64,000 nt of DNA, taken from the NCBI RefSeq assembly GCF_017356265.1, contig NZ_JAFNAW010000006.1, positions 38,141-102,140 on the forward strand, read 5' to 3'. Both the position numbers and the translations under genes were made by a program. Below the pieces are notes generated by a model, which saw only the letters and a program-made list of their open reading frames with translations, made no database searches and was not told the origin of the DNA. Below, one piece after another: positions 37,117 through 45,590 of the stretch (positions within the stretch are counted from its first letter, which is position 1; each line of letters opens with the position of its first letter). The stretch is from Paracoccus fontiphilus. GTDB taxonomy: Bacteria; Pseudomonadota; Alphaproteobacteria; Rhodobacterales; Rhodobacteraceae.

Positions 37117-38304
37117 TCAGGCAGCCAGCGCCCGCATCAGGTCGTCGATCAGATCCTGCGCATCCTCGAGCCCAATCGACAGGCGCAAAAGGCCCGGCGT
37201 GATGCCCAGATAGGCGCGGTCCTCGTCGGACAGGCGCTGGTGCGTGGTCGTGGCGGGATGCGTGACGATGGATTTCGCGTCACCCAGGTTGTTCGAGATC
37301 TTGATGATCCCAAGCCGGTTCAGGGCGGCAAAGGCGGCTTCCTTGCCGCCCGCGACCTCGAACGCGATCATCGTGCCGCCCGAGCCCATGGACCGCATCG
37401 CCAGGTCGTGCTGCGGATGATCGGCCAGGCCCGGATAGATCACGCGGGACAGCGCCGGATGGCCCTGCAAGGCCTGCGCCACCTTCAGCGCGGCGTCGGC
37501 CTGGGCGCGGACTCGCAGGTCCATCGTCGTCAACCCGTTCAGCATGATCCAGCTATGGAACGGGCTGATCGCGCCGCCGGTATGCTTCAGGTAGGGCTCG
37601 GCCACCTCGCGCACGAACTGGCGGGTGCCGCAGATCACGCCCGCAAGGGCGCGACCGCCGCCGTCGATATGCTTGGTCGCGGAATAGACCACCACATCGG
37701 CGCCCAGATCCACCGCGCGCGAAAAGACCGGCGTGGCGAAGACGTTGTCCACGACCACCAGCGCACCGACGGCGTGCGCCAGACGCGCGACGCCCTGGAT
37801 GTCGATCACCTCGAGCGTGGGGTTCGACAGGCTTTCGAAGAACACGGCCTTGGTGCCGGGACGCAGCGCGGCCTGCCACTGGTCCAGGTCGGTGCCGTCC
37901 ACATAGCTGACCTCGACCCCGAATTTCGCCAGCAGGTCCAGAACGTAAAGGCAGGACCCGAACAGCGCACGGGCCGCGACGACATGGTCGCCGGGCTTCA
38001 GCATGGAAAACAGCGCGCCGTTCACCGCTGCCATGCCGCTGGCGGTGGCGAAGGCGTCCTCGGTCCCTTCCAGCGCGGCGATGCGGTCCTCGAACATGCG
38101 CGAGGTGGGGTTGCCGTAGCGGGCATAGATGAACTCGTCCGGACCGGTGCCCTTGAAGCGGGCCTCGGCCTGTTCGGCGCTGTCATAGACGAAGCCCTGC
38201 GTCAGGAAGATCGCCTCGGCCATCTCGCCGTATTGGCTGCGGCGGATGCCGTGGTGGACGGCTTGCGTGCGCGGGTGAAGGCCCTTGGCCGAACTGTCGC
38301 TCAT
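37117..38304 (-). CDS. metZ: O-succinylhomoserine sulfhydrylase MetZ
   Basis: The product has 395 residues, a Cys/Met-metabolism PLP enzyme. The PLP lysine lies in VVYSATKHIDGGG (~210). GFVYDSAEQAEARFKG, EFIYARYGNPTSRMFEDRIAALEG and the C-terminal GITPGLLRLSIGLEDAQDLIDDL are typical of MetZ rather than MetB or MetY. It makes homocysteine directly from O-succinylhomoserine and sulfide. I use the ATG at 38304 (MSDSSAKGLHPRTQAVH). The long 5' region was checked for a SAM-II riboswitch without a convincing match. Confidence 0.94.
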   Translation of the reverse strand: MSDSSAKGLHPRTQAVHHGIRRSQYGEMAEAIFLTQGFVYDSAEQAEARFKGTGPDEFIYARYGNPTSRMFEDRIAALEGTEDAFATASGMAAVNGALFSMLKPGDHVVAARALFGSCLYVLDLLAKFGVEVSYVDGTDLDQWQAALRPGTKAVFFESLSNPTLEVIDIQGVARLAHAVGALVVVDNVFATPVFSRAVDLGADVVVYSATKHIDGGGRALAGVICGTRQFVREVAEPYLKHTGGAISPFHSWIMLNGLTTMDLRVRAQADAALKVAQALQGHPALSRVIYPGLADHPQHDLAMRSMGSGGTMIAFEVAGGKEAAFAALNRLGIIKISNNLGDAKSIVTHPATTTHQRLSDEDRAYLGITPGLLRLSIGLEDAQDLIDDLMRALAA

Positions 38305-38458
38305 TCGAATGCCCCTTGCTGACGCAAAGGGGGTTAGCGCCCCGGGCCTTCTGGCGCAAGGGACAAGGCCCGGCCCGGTCCCGCAGGGCGGCGCGGCGGA
38401 GTTCGCGTTCGGGTTGAGAGATCCGCCACGCCCGCGCACCGGCAACTTCGTGGTGCTC

Positions 38459-38515
38459 GGATTTATCATTACCAAACAAGCAATTGATGTTTAACTCAAG
38501 GTTATTGTCCAAATG
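38459..38515 (-). promoter_or_regulatory. AT-rich block, probable metZ promoter region
   Basis: This ~57-bp stretch is markedly AT-rich against ~68% GC surroundings. It lies 155 bp upstream of the metZ ATG. On the minus strand it contains TTGAGT and TTGCTT followed by TAATGATAAAT, but no pair with ideal 17-bp spacing, so individual boxes are uncertain. Confidence 0.4.
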
Positions 38516-38906
38516 GACAGGTTGAGCCGCCCATGGCACGCCAGTAAGTTGACTGGGCGGTCAAGAAGATCAGGCCGCGCAGGAAAGAGCGGCCCCAAGC
38601 TGGAATGCGGACATGACGCTGGACTATGCGAACGAATATCCTGACGTCCTGTCACGGCAATCCGAAGGGGACGGGCTTTCCGGCCGCGCTCGGCGTTCGG
38701 GGGCGGTTTTGATCGAACGGGACGGCATGTCCAATTTTGTGTTGGGCCGCGCATCCACGGCCGATCCGGTGAGGAACCGGCGGATGGATGAAACGGCCGC
38801 GTGTTTGTGTGAGGATCTGCCAGTCTGACCGATCATTGTTCCGATCGGTTCCTACAAGGGCCAAGTCACCAGTTTCGTTTCATGTAACGGCCCGAACATC
38901 AGCATC

Positions 38907-38928
38907 GGGGGCGGAGAAATCCGCCCCC
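38907..38928 (-). terminator. Hairpin after dctD
   Basis: GGGGGCGGA (38907-38915) pairs with TCCGCCCCC (38920-38928) around GAAA. It lies 9 bp beyond the dctD stop. No clear T-run follows on the minus strand, so termination strength is uncertain. Confidence 0.65.
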
Positions 38929-38936
38929 TGTTCCGT

Positions 38937-40262
38937 TCACAGGTAATCGCCGCGCTGCAGGCCGTATTTGGCCATCTTCTCGTTCAGCGTCCGGCGCGGC
39001 AGGCACAACTCCTCCATCACGCTGGCGATGCTGCCCTTGTGGCGGCGCATGGTGTTGTCGATCAGCATCTTCTCGAAGCTTTCGACATATTCCTTGAGCG
39101 GCTTTCCCTCGGTCGTGGTGGCCTGCTGGTTGTCCTCTCCGTCCGCCATCAGAAGGGACGCGATGGACCCCGACCCGCGCCGGTTCTGAAGCACGGCGCG
39201 CTCGGCCACGTTGATCAGTTGCCGGATATTGCCAGGCCAGGGCGCCTGCAGCAACTGGGCCGCTTCCTGGGCGCTGACCTGCGGCGGCTCGCAACCGTAT
39301 TCCTCGGAGAACTGCTCGGTCATGCGGGTGAACAGCGACAGGATGTCCTCGCCCCGCGCGCGCAGCGGCGGAAGGGTGATCTTCAACGCGGACAGGCGAT
39401 AGAACAGGTCGGGGCGCAGCGAATCCTCGGCCCGGCGACCCTCGCCCCGGGCATTCGAGATGGCGATGATGCGCGTTTCGGCCGGCGTGCCCTGGTCGCT
39501 GATGAAGGCCAGCAGGCGCGCCTGCAGGGGTTCGGACAGCGCCTCGATATCCTCCAGGCACAGGGTGCCGCCGCGCGCCTCCTCGACGGCGGGGATGCCG
39601 TCCTCGAGCGGGCCGAACAGGCGGGCCGACAGGGCCTCGTCGTTGTAGGCCGCGCAGGACACGGGCACGAACTTCTTGGACGCGCGGGGACCGACCGCGT
39701 GCAATGCATGGGCCACCAGCGTCTTGCCGGTGCCGGTCTCGCCGTCGATCAGGACATGGCCGTCGGCCTGGCCCAGGTCCAGGATGTCCTCGCGCAGGCG
39801 GTCCATCACCGGGCTGGAGCCGATCAGCTTGGACATGACCTGCTGGCCTTCGGACAGGTCGCGCCGCAGTGCCCGGTTGTCCAGCGTCATGCGCCGCATC
39901 TGCGTGGCCTTCTTGGCCAGCGCCGTCATCTTGTCGGGATTGAAGGGCTTTTCCATGAAGTCCATGGCCCCGATGCGCATCGCCTCGACCGCCATGGGCA
40001 CGTCGCCATGCCCGGTGATCAGGATCACGGGCAGCCCCGAATCCAGCCCCATCAGCCGCTTGAGGAAGGCGATGCCGTCCATGCCGGGCATCCGGATGTC
40101 GCTGACCACGATGCCTGGCCAGTCCGCGCCGATGACCTTCAGCGCGTCCTCGGCGCTGGGATAGGTCTCGGTCTCGAAGCCGGACAGGACCAGCCATTGG
40201 CTGATCGATTCCCGCATGTCGGGTTCGTCGTCCACAATCGCAATCTTTAACTTCCGGGACAT
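38937..40262 (-). CDS. dctD: C4-dicarboxylate response regulator DctD-like, lacking GAFTGA
   Basis: The product has 441 residues. The receiver domain (DDEPDMRESI; phosphoacceptor Asp in VVSDIRMPGMDG) is followed by an AAA+ domain with Walker A GETGTGKT and GGTLCLEDIEAL, and a Fis-type helix-turn-helix C-terminus (LIDNTMRRHKGSIASVMEEL, LPRRTLNEKMAKYGL). Where sigma-54 activators carry ESELFGHEKGAFTGA, this protein reads ARLFGPLEDGIPAVEEARGG, so the sigma-54 contact loop is absent. It may act with sigma-70, as reported for Rhodobacter capsulatus NtrC. It lies 16 bp after dctB. No Dct transporter gene is in the window. Confidence 0.88.
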   Translation of the reverse strand: MSRKLKIAIVDDEPDMRESISQWLVLSGFETETYPSAEDALKVIGADWPGIVVSDIRMPGMDGIAFLKRLMGLDSGLPVILITGHGDVPMAVEAMRIGAMDFMEKPFNPDKMTALAKKATQMRRMTLDNRALRRDLSEGQQVMSKLIGSSPVMDRLREDILDLGQADGHVLIDGETGTGKTLVAHALHAVGPRASKKFVPVSCAAYNDEALSARLFGPLEDGIPAVEEARGGTLCLEDIEALSEPLQARLLAFISDQGTPAETRIIAISNARGEGRRAEDSLRPDLFYRLSALKITLPPLRARGEDILSLFTRMTEQFSEEYGCEPPQVSAQEAAQLLQAPWPGNIRQLINVAERAVLQNRRGSGSIASLLMADGEDNQQATTTEGKPLKEYVESFEKMLIDNTMRRHKGSIASVMEELCLPRRTLNEKMAKYGLQRGDYL

Positions 40263-40278
40263 GAGCGTCTTCCTTTCC

Positions 40279-42072
40279 TTATTCGGCGGCAAGCGTCTGC
40301 TGGGCCTGCCCCGGCCTGTGCAGGGGCAGTTCCACGGCAAAGACAGCGCCGCCTTCATCTTCGTTATGGGCAGTCAGGCGACCGCCGAAATCGGCCACGA
40401 TGGACGAGGATATGGCAAGGCCAAGGCCCGTCCCCTCGCCCGGTTTCTTTGTCGTCCAGAAGGGTTCGAACAGTTTTTCCAAGTCCGAGATGCCGGGCCC
40501 GTTGTCGCGCACGATGACATAGGCATTGGTCGCGGCCTCGACCGTGATCTCGATCCGCGCATCGCGGCGCTCGCGCACCGCATCGACGGCATTGCGCAGC
40601 AGGTTGATGATCACCTGCTCCAGCCGGATGCGGTCGGCCATGACCATGACCATGCCGCGCGGCAGGTTGCGGGTGACGCGGATGGTGCGGTTGCGCAGCT
40701 GCGGCTCCATCATGGTCAGGGCGCTGCTGACGGCGGCGCGCAGATCGACGGGCTCCACCGCCTCGCCGCCCTTGCGGGCGTATGACTTCAGTTGCCGGGT
40801 GATCGCGCCCATGCGCTCGATCAGGTCGTCGATGCGCTGGAAACTGGACAGCGCCTCCTCGGCCCGGCCGCGCTGCAGCAGCAGCCGCGCCCCGGCCAGA
40901 TAGGTCTTCATCGCGGCCAGCGGTTGATTGAGTTCATGGCTGACACCCGCCGACATCTCGCCCAGGGCGGCCAGCTTGGAGCTTTGCTGCACGGTCTGCT
41001 CGGCGACGCGCAACTCCTTCTGCATCCGCTCGCGTTCGGCGATCTCGCGCGTCAGGCGCATGTTCAGCGCGCGCAGGTCGGCCGATTCGCGCATATAGGC
41101 GACCGACTGGCTGCGCGCCCGGCGCGACAGGACATAGAAGGTGCCGGCCAGAAGGATCGCGAAGCCCATGATCTCCAGCGCAAGGACCGCGTTCACCTGC
41201 TCGCGGACCGAGGCATAGGTGGTGAAGCTGGTCATCCGCCAGCCGCGGAACGGGATGCGGGCCTCGGCCTGCAGGACGGCGCGGCCCTGGACATAGCCGT
41301 CGATGGGCAGCGCGGTCCAGTCGGCGGTCACCTGGAAGGCCCGCTGGATGGCCGAGGGGGCGTCGCGCACCGCCAGGGCCTCGGGCATGGTCAGGCCGCG
41401 CCAGCGCGGTTCCGTCGCCAGGATGATGAACCCCTCGCTGTCGGTGACGGCGACCGCATCGGAAATGCCTGCCCAGGACCGTTCCAGCCGCGACAGGTCG
41501 GTGCCGACCACGATGACCCCCAGGGTGCGGCCATCGGCCACCACCGCGCGGGAATAGGTGAACTCATAGGCGCCTCCGCCGCGGTTGGTGACGGTAAACA
41601 CCGTCTCGCGCGACCGGAGCGCCTCGACGTAATAGGGCGACAGCACGTTGTTGGTGCCGATCTGGTAACGGTCGGTCGATCCCACCGTGCGCCCCGAGGC
41701 GTCCAGCAGCCGGATGGACGCGGCGCCGATTTCCTTTTGCGCGGCGATCAGACGGGCCGATGTGGTCGAGAAGTCGTTGCTGTTCAGCGACCCGATCAGC
41801 GCCGGATCGCGGGCCAGCAGCAGGGGCACCACGGCCGTGCGCTGCAGTTCCGACAAGAGGTTGCCGGTATAAAGCGCCAGCCGCAGTTCCGACCTGACGC
41901 GGGTGTTTTCGGAAAACCGCGCCGTCAGCCAGGCATTGGTCATCCAGATCGAGACGATCGCGACGCCAAAGATCAGCGCGACGGCAAGGCGCAGCCACCA
42001 CGGATTGCCGGGCTGCGCCAGCCGCGGTCGAACACGGTCTGGCTCGCTGGCGCTATCCTTGTCCTCGATCAC
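40279..42072 (-). CDS. dctB: C4-dicarboxylate sensor histidine kinase DctB
   Basis: The product has 597 residues. A membrane segment at ~27-47 (LRLAVALIFGVAIVSIWMTNAWL), a periplasmic double-PDC sensor region and a second membrane segment (~ALEIMGFAILLAGTFYVLS, residues 300-320) match DctB. A coiled coil (~335-365) leads to the phosphoacceptor H-box SAGVSHELNQPLAAMKTYL (~375). N, G1 and G2 boxes follow (VIINLLRNAVDAV, VRDNGPGIS, GTGLGLAIS). It senses dicarboxylates in the periplasm and phosphorylates the DctD-like regulator just downstream. Confidence 0.92.
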   Translation of the reverse strand: MIEDKDSASEPDRVRPRLAQPGNPWWLRLAVALIFGVAIVSIWMTNAWLTARFSENTRVRSELRLALYTGNLLSELQRTAVVPLLLARDPALIGSLNSNDFSTTSARLIAAQKEIGAASIRLLDASGRTVGSTDRYQIGTNNVLSPYYVEALRSRETVFTVTNRGGGAYEFTYSRAVVADGRTLGVIVVGTDLSRLERSWAGISDAVAVTDSEGFIILATEPRWRGLTMPEALAVRDAPSAIQRAFQVTADWTALPIDGYVQGRAVLQAEARIPFRGWRMTSFTTYASVREQVNAVLALEIMGFAILLAGTFYVLSRRARSQSVAYMRESADLRALNMRLTREIAERERMQKELRVAEQTVQQSSKLAALGEMSAGVSHELNQPLAAMKTYLAGARLLLQRGRAEEALSSFQRIDDLIERMGAITRQLKSYARKGGEAVEPVDLRAAVSSALTMMEPQLRNRTIRVTRNLPRGMVMVMADRIRLEQVIINLLRNAVDAVRERRDARIEITVEAATNAYVIVRDNGPGISDLEKLFEPFWTTKKPGEGTGLGLAISSSIVADFGGRLTAHNEDEGGAVFAVELPLHRPGQAQQTLAAE

Positions 42073-42135
42073 CTAAGAAGCCCGGCCATGTTGCACAACT
42101 GCCGCACATTAGGCGCAGACGTCCCGACGCTCAAG

Positions 42136-42804
42136 TCAGGCGTTGACAACACCGTTCACAAGCGCGCGGAACAGCGCCGCCCCGTCGGTGCCGCCCGTGG
42201 CCGGATCGGCCGCGCGTTCGGGATGGGGCATCATGCCCAGCACCCGGCGGTTTTCGGACAGAACGCCCGCGATGTCGCCGACCGACCCGTTGATCGCCGG
42301 GGCATAGCTGAAGGCGATGCGGTCCCCGTCCTGCAACCGGGCCAGCCCCTCGGCCGTGATCTGATAGTTGCCGTCGTGATGGGCGACCGGGATGGTGATC
42401 TGCTGGCCGCGGTCATAGCCGGCGGTGAAGTCGCTGTCGGCTGTCACGACGTTCAGCACCGCGGGCTTGCACAGGAAGGTCAGCCCGGTATTGCGCATCA
42501 GGGCACCGGGCAGAAGGCCCAACTCGGTCAGCACCTGGAAGCCGTTGCAGATTCCCAGCACATAACCGCCCCGCTGCGCATGGGTCCGCAGGGCGCCCGC
42601 GATGGGCGAGTGCGCCGCGATCGCGCCGCAGCGCAGGTAGTCGCCGAAGGAAAAGCCCCCGGGCACGCCGACTAGGTCGGTGCCCTCGGGCAAGGCGTCG
42701 TCCTTGTGCCAGACTCGCGTCACCTGGGCGCCTGCCCGTTCCAGCGCCACGGCCAGGTCGCGGTCGCAATTCGATCCGGGAAAGGTAATGACGGCGGCTT
42801 TCAT
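42136..42804 (-). CDS. purQ: Phosphoribosylformylglycinamidine synthase glutaminase subunit PurQ
   Basis: The product has 222 residues, a class I glutamine amidotransferase. The nucleophile Cys is in [18 protein letters not shown], the conserved start is [17 protein letters not shown], and the catalytic His/Glu lie in [10 protein letters not shown]. With PurL and PurS it makes FGAM in purine synthesis; ammonia from glutamine is its product. The ATG at 42804 fits the family N-terminus; longer starts to 42840 are unlikely. Neither purS nor purL is adjacent in the window; dispersed-repeat copies 5 and 6 lie on its 5' side. Confidence 0.95.
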   Translation of the reverse strand: MKAAVITFPGSNCDRDLAVALERAGAQVTRVWHKDDALPEGTDLVGVPGGFSFGDYLRCGAIAAHSPIAGALRTHAQRGGYVLGICNGFQVLTELGLLPGALMRNTGLTFLCKPAVLNVVTADSDFTAGYDRGQQITIPVAHHDGNYQITAEGLARLQDGDRIAFSYAPAINGSVGDIAGVLSENRRVLGMMPHPERAADPATGGTDGAALFRALVNGVVNA

Positions 42805-42866
42805 CGGCGCAGGCTCCATGTCGCGGGACAGGAAGGCCATAGCGCAAAGCCGCGAATGTTGAAAGA

Positions 42867-42933
42867 GGGGGGCTTTGCGCCCCCGTCCCCTTGGCGGGGA
42901 CTCCCCCGCAGGATACTTGCAGCCAAGATGAAG
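42867..42933 (+). repeat. Dispersed hairpin/GGGATATTTG repeat, copy 5
   Basis: The hairpin GGGGGC-TTTGC-GCCCCC (42868-42884) and a second hairpin GTCCCC-TTGGC-GGGGAC (42885-42901) are followed by CCCCCGCAGGATACTTGCAG and CCAAGATGAAG. It faces copy 6 core to core. Confidence 0.88.
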
Positions 42934-42941
42934 GGTCGTCG

Positions 42942-42999
42942 CTTCATCTTGGTGTCAAATATCCCCGCCGGAGGCAAAAGGCCGGGCGAATGCCCGGCC
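42942..42999 (-). repeat. Dispersed hairpin/GGGATATTTG repeat, copy 6
   Basis: On the minus strand the icd terminator hairpin (42999-42980) is followed by CCGGCGGGGATATTTGACA and CCAAGATGAAG. CCAAGATGAAG of copy 5 and CTTCATCTTGG of copy 6 (42923-42933/42942-42952) form an 11-bp stem across an 8-nt loop. Confidence 0.85.
42976..42999 (-). terminator. Rho-independent terminator after icd
   Basis: On the minus strand, GGCCGGGC-ATTC-GCCCGGCC (42999-42980) is followed by TTTT. It lies 9 bp past the icd stop. Confidence 0.88.
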
Positions 43000-43008
43000 T
43001 TCTTCCTG

Positions 43009-44220
43009 TCAGCCAAGGGCCTTGTTCAGGTACTCGTCCACCTTTTCCAGGTAGCCCATGGTGGTCAGCCACTTCTGGTCCGGCCCGACCAGCAGCGCCA
43101 GGTCCTTGGTCATGAAGCCGTCCTCGACCGCCTGGACCGTCACCTTTTCCAACGTCTGCGCAAAGTTCAGCAGCGCCGCGTTGTCGTCCAGTTTCGCGCG
43201 GTGCTTCAGCCCGCCCGTCCAGGCAAAGATCGACGCGATCGAATTGGTCGAGGTCTGGTTGCCCTTCTGGTGTTCGCGATAGTGGCGCGTCACGGTGCCG
43301 TGTGCCGCCTCGGCCTCGACCGTCTTTCCGTCCGGCGTCATCAGCACGCTGGTCATCAGGCCAAGCGAGCCGAAACCCTGCGCGACGGTGTCGGACTGCA
43401 CGTCGCCGTCGTAGTTCTTGCAAGCCCAGACATAGCCGCCCGACCATTTCAGGTTCGAGGCCACCATGTCGTCGATCAGCCGGTGTTCATAGATGATCCC
43501 GGCCTTCTTGAACTGGTCGGCGAACTCGGCGTCGAACACCTCCTGGAACAGATCCTTGAAGCGGCCGTCATAGGCCTTCAGGATGGTGTTCTTGGTCGAC
43601 AGATAGACCGGATAGCCGCGCTGCAGGCCATAGTTGAAGGACGCGCGGGCAAAGTCGCGGATCGAGTCGTCCAGGTTGTACATGGCCATCGCCACGCCGG
43701 AAGACGGGGCCTGGAAGACCTCGTGCTCGATCGTCTCGCCATCCTCGCCGACGAACTTGATGGTCAGCTTGCCCTTGCCGGGGAAGCGGAAATCGGTGGC
43801 CTTGTACTGGTCGCCGAAGGCGTGCCGGCCGACGATCACGGGCTTGGTCCAGTGCGGCACCAGGCGCGGGACGTTCTGGCAGATGATCGGCTCGCGGAAG
43901 ATCACGCCGCCCAGGATGTTGCGGATGGTGCCGTTGGGCGACTTCCACATCTTCTTCAGGCCGAACTCCTCGACGCGCTGCTCATCGGGGGTGATGGTCG
44001 CGCATTTGACGCCCACGCCGTACTGCTTGATGGCGTTGGCCGCGTCGATGGTGATCTGGTCCTCGGTCCGGTCGCGTTCCTCGATGCCCAGGTCGTAGTA
44101 TTTCAGGTCCACGTCTAGGTACGGCAGGATCAGCTTCTGCTTGATGAAGTCCCAGATGATCCGGGTCATTTCGTCGCCGTCAAGCTCGACGACGGGGTTG
44201 GCGACCTTGATCTTTGACAT
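43009..44220 (-). CDS. icd: NADP-dependent isocitrate dehydrogenase
   Basis: The product has 403 residues and is of the eukaryote-like homodimeric type II class, not the E. coli type. Key stretches are [34 protein letters not shown] (substrate serine and threonine), [43 protein letters not shown] (metal-binding Asp) and [23 protein letters not shown] (NADP contacts), each cited in part. It turns isocitrate into 2-oxoglutarate in the TCA cycle. It is monocistronic with a terminator of its own. Confidence 0.97.
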   Translation of the reverse strand: MSKIKVANPVVELDGDEMTRIIWDFIKQKLILPYLDVDLKYYDLGIEERDRTEDQITIDAANAIKQYGVGVKCATITPDEQRVEEFGLKKMWKSPNGTIRNILGGVIFREPIICQNVPRLVPHWTKPVIVGRHAFGDQYKATDFRFPGKGKLTIKFVGEDGETIEHEVFQAPSSGVAMAMYNLDDSIRDFARASFNYGLQRGYPVYLSTKNTILKAYDGRFKDLFQEVFDAEFADQFKKAGIIYEHRLIDDMVASNLKWSGGYVWACKNYDGDVQSDTVAQGFGSLGLMTSVLMTPDGKTVEAEAAHGTVTRHYREHQKGNQTSTNSIASIFAWTGGLKHRAKLDDNAALLNFAQTLEKVTVQAVEDGFMTKDLALLVGPDQKWLTTMGYLEKVDEYLNKALG

Positions 44221-44380
44221 GGGCAGTCCCTTTCGGCGTTGTGGGTCGTGTGCGGCTATAGCCGGGATGGGCCGCGATGAAAAGAATGTATGCCGCGGTA
44301 TGCAATCCATGCGAACGGTTTCTTAACGAATGGCCGGTATGAGGGTGCCTGTCACGTAACAAGTATACCGGGTGATCTTC

Positions 44381-45526
44381 ATGGCGAGCGTCGATTGGAT
44401 GTGGTTTGGCAATCAGGCACAGGTGAACGCCACAAGCGCCACAACCTCGACCCGTGCCGAGGCTGATCGCATGGCGGGCTACGGCGCGGCCGGCACCCAC
44501 AACATCAAGGCGGTGACGCTGCAGGGGGACACCCGAACGATCACCGTCGACGGCAAGCAGGTCCAGGCCTTCGCCACCAGCTACAACACCGATGGCCGGG
44601 GCAGAGACGTCGGGGACTCGTGCATGAGCTATGTCTCGCCGCAGTCGGGCGAGCTGGTCAAGGCAACCATCACCGGATTTCTGTCGGTGCGTTACCAACT
44701 GACCTTCCCCGATGGCCGAATGACGGAACAGGACGGCGTGCTGATCCAGATGCGGAACGGCGACATGTTCTTTCGCCCGTCAAAGGACGCCTTGCCGATG
44801 TGGGACGGCATCACGGCCCTGCGTTCGGTCACGATCCTGTCGGCCGATCCCTACGACAGGAACATGTACGTGGCCGTCATCTCGTTCAAGCCGACGATCC
44901 ATGACCTGCCGATCAACTGCTTCACCAGCGGCACGCTGATCGCGACGCCTGACGGGCAACGTCCGGTCGAGGATATCCGGGTCGGCGATCTGGTCACGAC
45001 CCGGGACAACGGCCCGCAGCCGGTCGGCTGGGTCGGCTGCCGCCATGTCACGGCGGCCGAGATCGCGGCAGTCCCCGCCCTGGCGCCCGTGCGGATCGCC
45101 GCGGGGGCGCTGGGGTCCGGTCTGCCCGCGCAGGATCTCCTCGTGTCGCAGCAGCATCGCATTCTGGTCCGCTCCGCGATTGCCCAGCGGATGTTCGGCA
45201 CGGCCGAATTGCTGGTCGCCGCCAAGCACCTGAGCGAAATCGACGGCATCGGGATCGCCGCCGACATCGACGGCGTCACCTATGTCCACCTGATGTTTGC
45301 CGCGCATGAAATCGTCACGTCGAACGGCGCTCAGACGGAATCGCTTTATCCCGGCCCCCAGGCCTTGCTGGCCCTGGGCGAGGCTGCCGAGGAAATCTTC
45401 ACCCTGTTTCCGCAGCTTCGCGACAGTCCCGACGAGTTTCCGGGCGCCCGTCCCTTCGTGCCGGGAAGGAAGGCGCGGCACCTGGCGGCGCGCCACGTCG
45501 CGAACGGCAAGCCGCTGGCCGGCTGA
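44381..45526 (+). CDS. Hint (hedgehog/intein) domain protein
   Basis: The product has 381 residues from the ATG at 44381 (a GTG at 44372 would add three). Residues 1-179 are a beta-rich domain with no recognised family (AGTHNIKAVTLQGDTRTITV, MYVAVISFKPTIHDLPIN). At Cys180 a Hint_2 module begins: CFTSGTLIATPDGQRPVEDI, RVGDLVTTRDNG, VSQQHRILV and FAAHEIVTSNGAQTESLYPG. A ~50-residue tail follows. In Hint proteins the first Cys can attack the preceding peptide bond to cause self-cleavage; whether this one does is unproven. No signal peptide is seen. It stands alone between icd (divergent) and a pseudogene. Rhodobacterales often carry several such genes. Confidence 0.85.
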   Translation: MASVDWMWFGNQAQVNATSATTSTRAEADRMAGYGAAGTHNIKAVTLQGDTRTITVDGKQVQAFATSYNTDGRGRDVGDSCMSYVSPQSGELVKATITGFLSVRYQLTFPDGRMTEQDGVLIQMRNGDMFFRPSKDALPMWDGITALRSVTILSADPYDRNMYVAVISFKPTIHDLPINCFTSGTLIATPDGQRPVEDIRVGDLVTTRDNGPQPVGWVGCRHVTAAEIAAVPALAPVRIAAGALGSGLPAQDLLVSQQHRILVRSAIAQRMFGTAELLVAAKHLSEIDGIGIAADIDGVTYVHLMFAAHEIVTSNGAQTESLYPGPQALLALGEAAEEIFTLFPQLRDSPDEFPGARPFVPGRKARHLAARHVANGKPLAG

Positions 45527-45590
45527 CCAGGGGAAAGGCCCGGACCGGGGGGCCGGAGGCCGGGGCTCCGGTAATCATGGCCCGCCCGGG

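Larger units (their letters stand above)
38305..38936. other. Gene-free interval of about 630 bp
   Basis: No convincing gene lies between metZ and dctD, which are both on the minus strand. The only open frames are short (about 70 codons, e.g. 38613-38828 +), without a ribosome site or recognisable product. The interval holds an AT-rich block (38459-38515), a small palindrome ACCGATC/GATCGGT (38828-38834/38843-38849) and the dctD terminator-like hairpin. Confidence 0.6.

Noticed and set aside
38305..38460. Possible SAM-II riboswitch upstream of metZ
   Set aside because: SAM-II precedes met genes in many alphaproteobacteria, but I could not find its conserved pseudoknot strings (GAUUUG, CACGUUAAA-like, GCUAAA) in proper order; only CGCUAA is present.
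38613..38828. 71-codon open frame in the metZ-dctD gap
   Set aside because: It has no ribosome site, no recognisable product and is matched by equally long frames on the other strand, as expected at this GC content.
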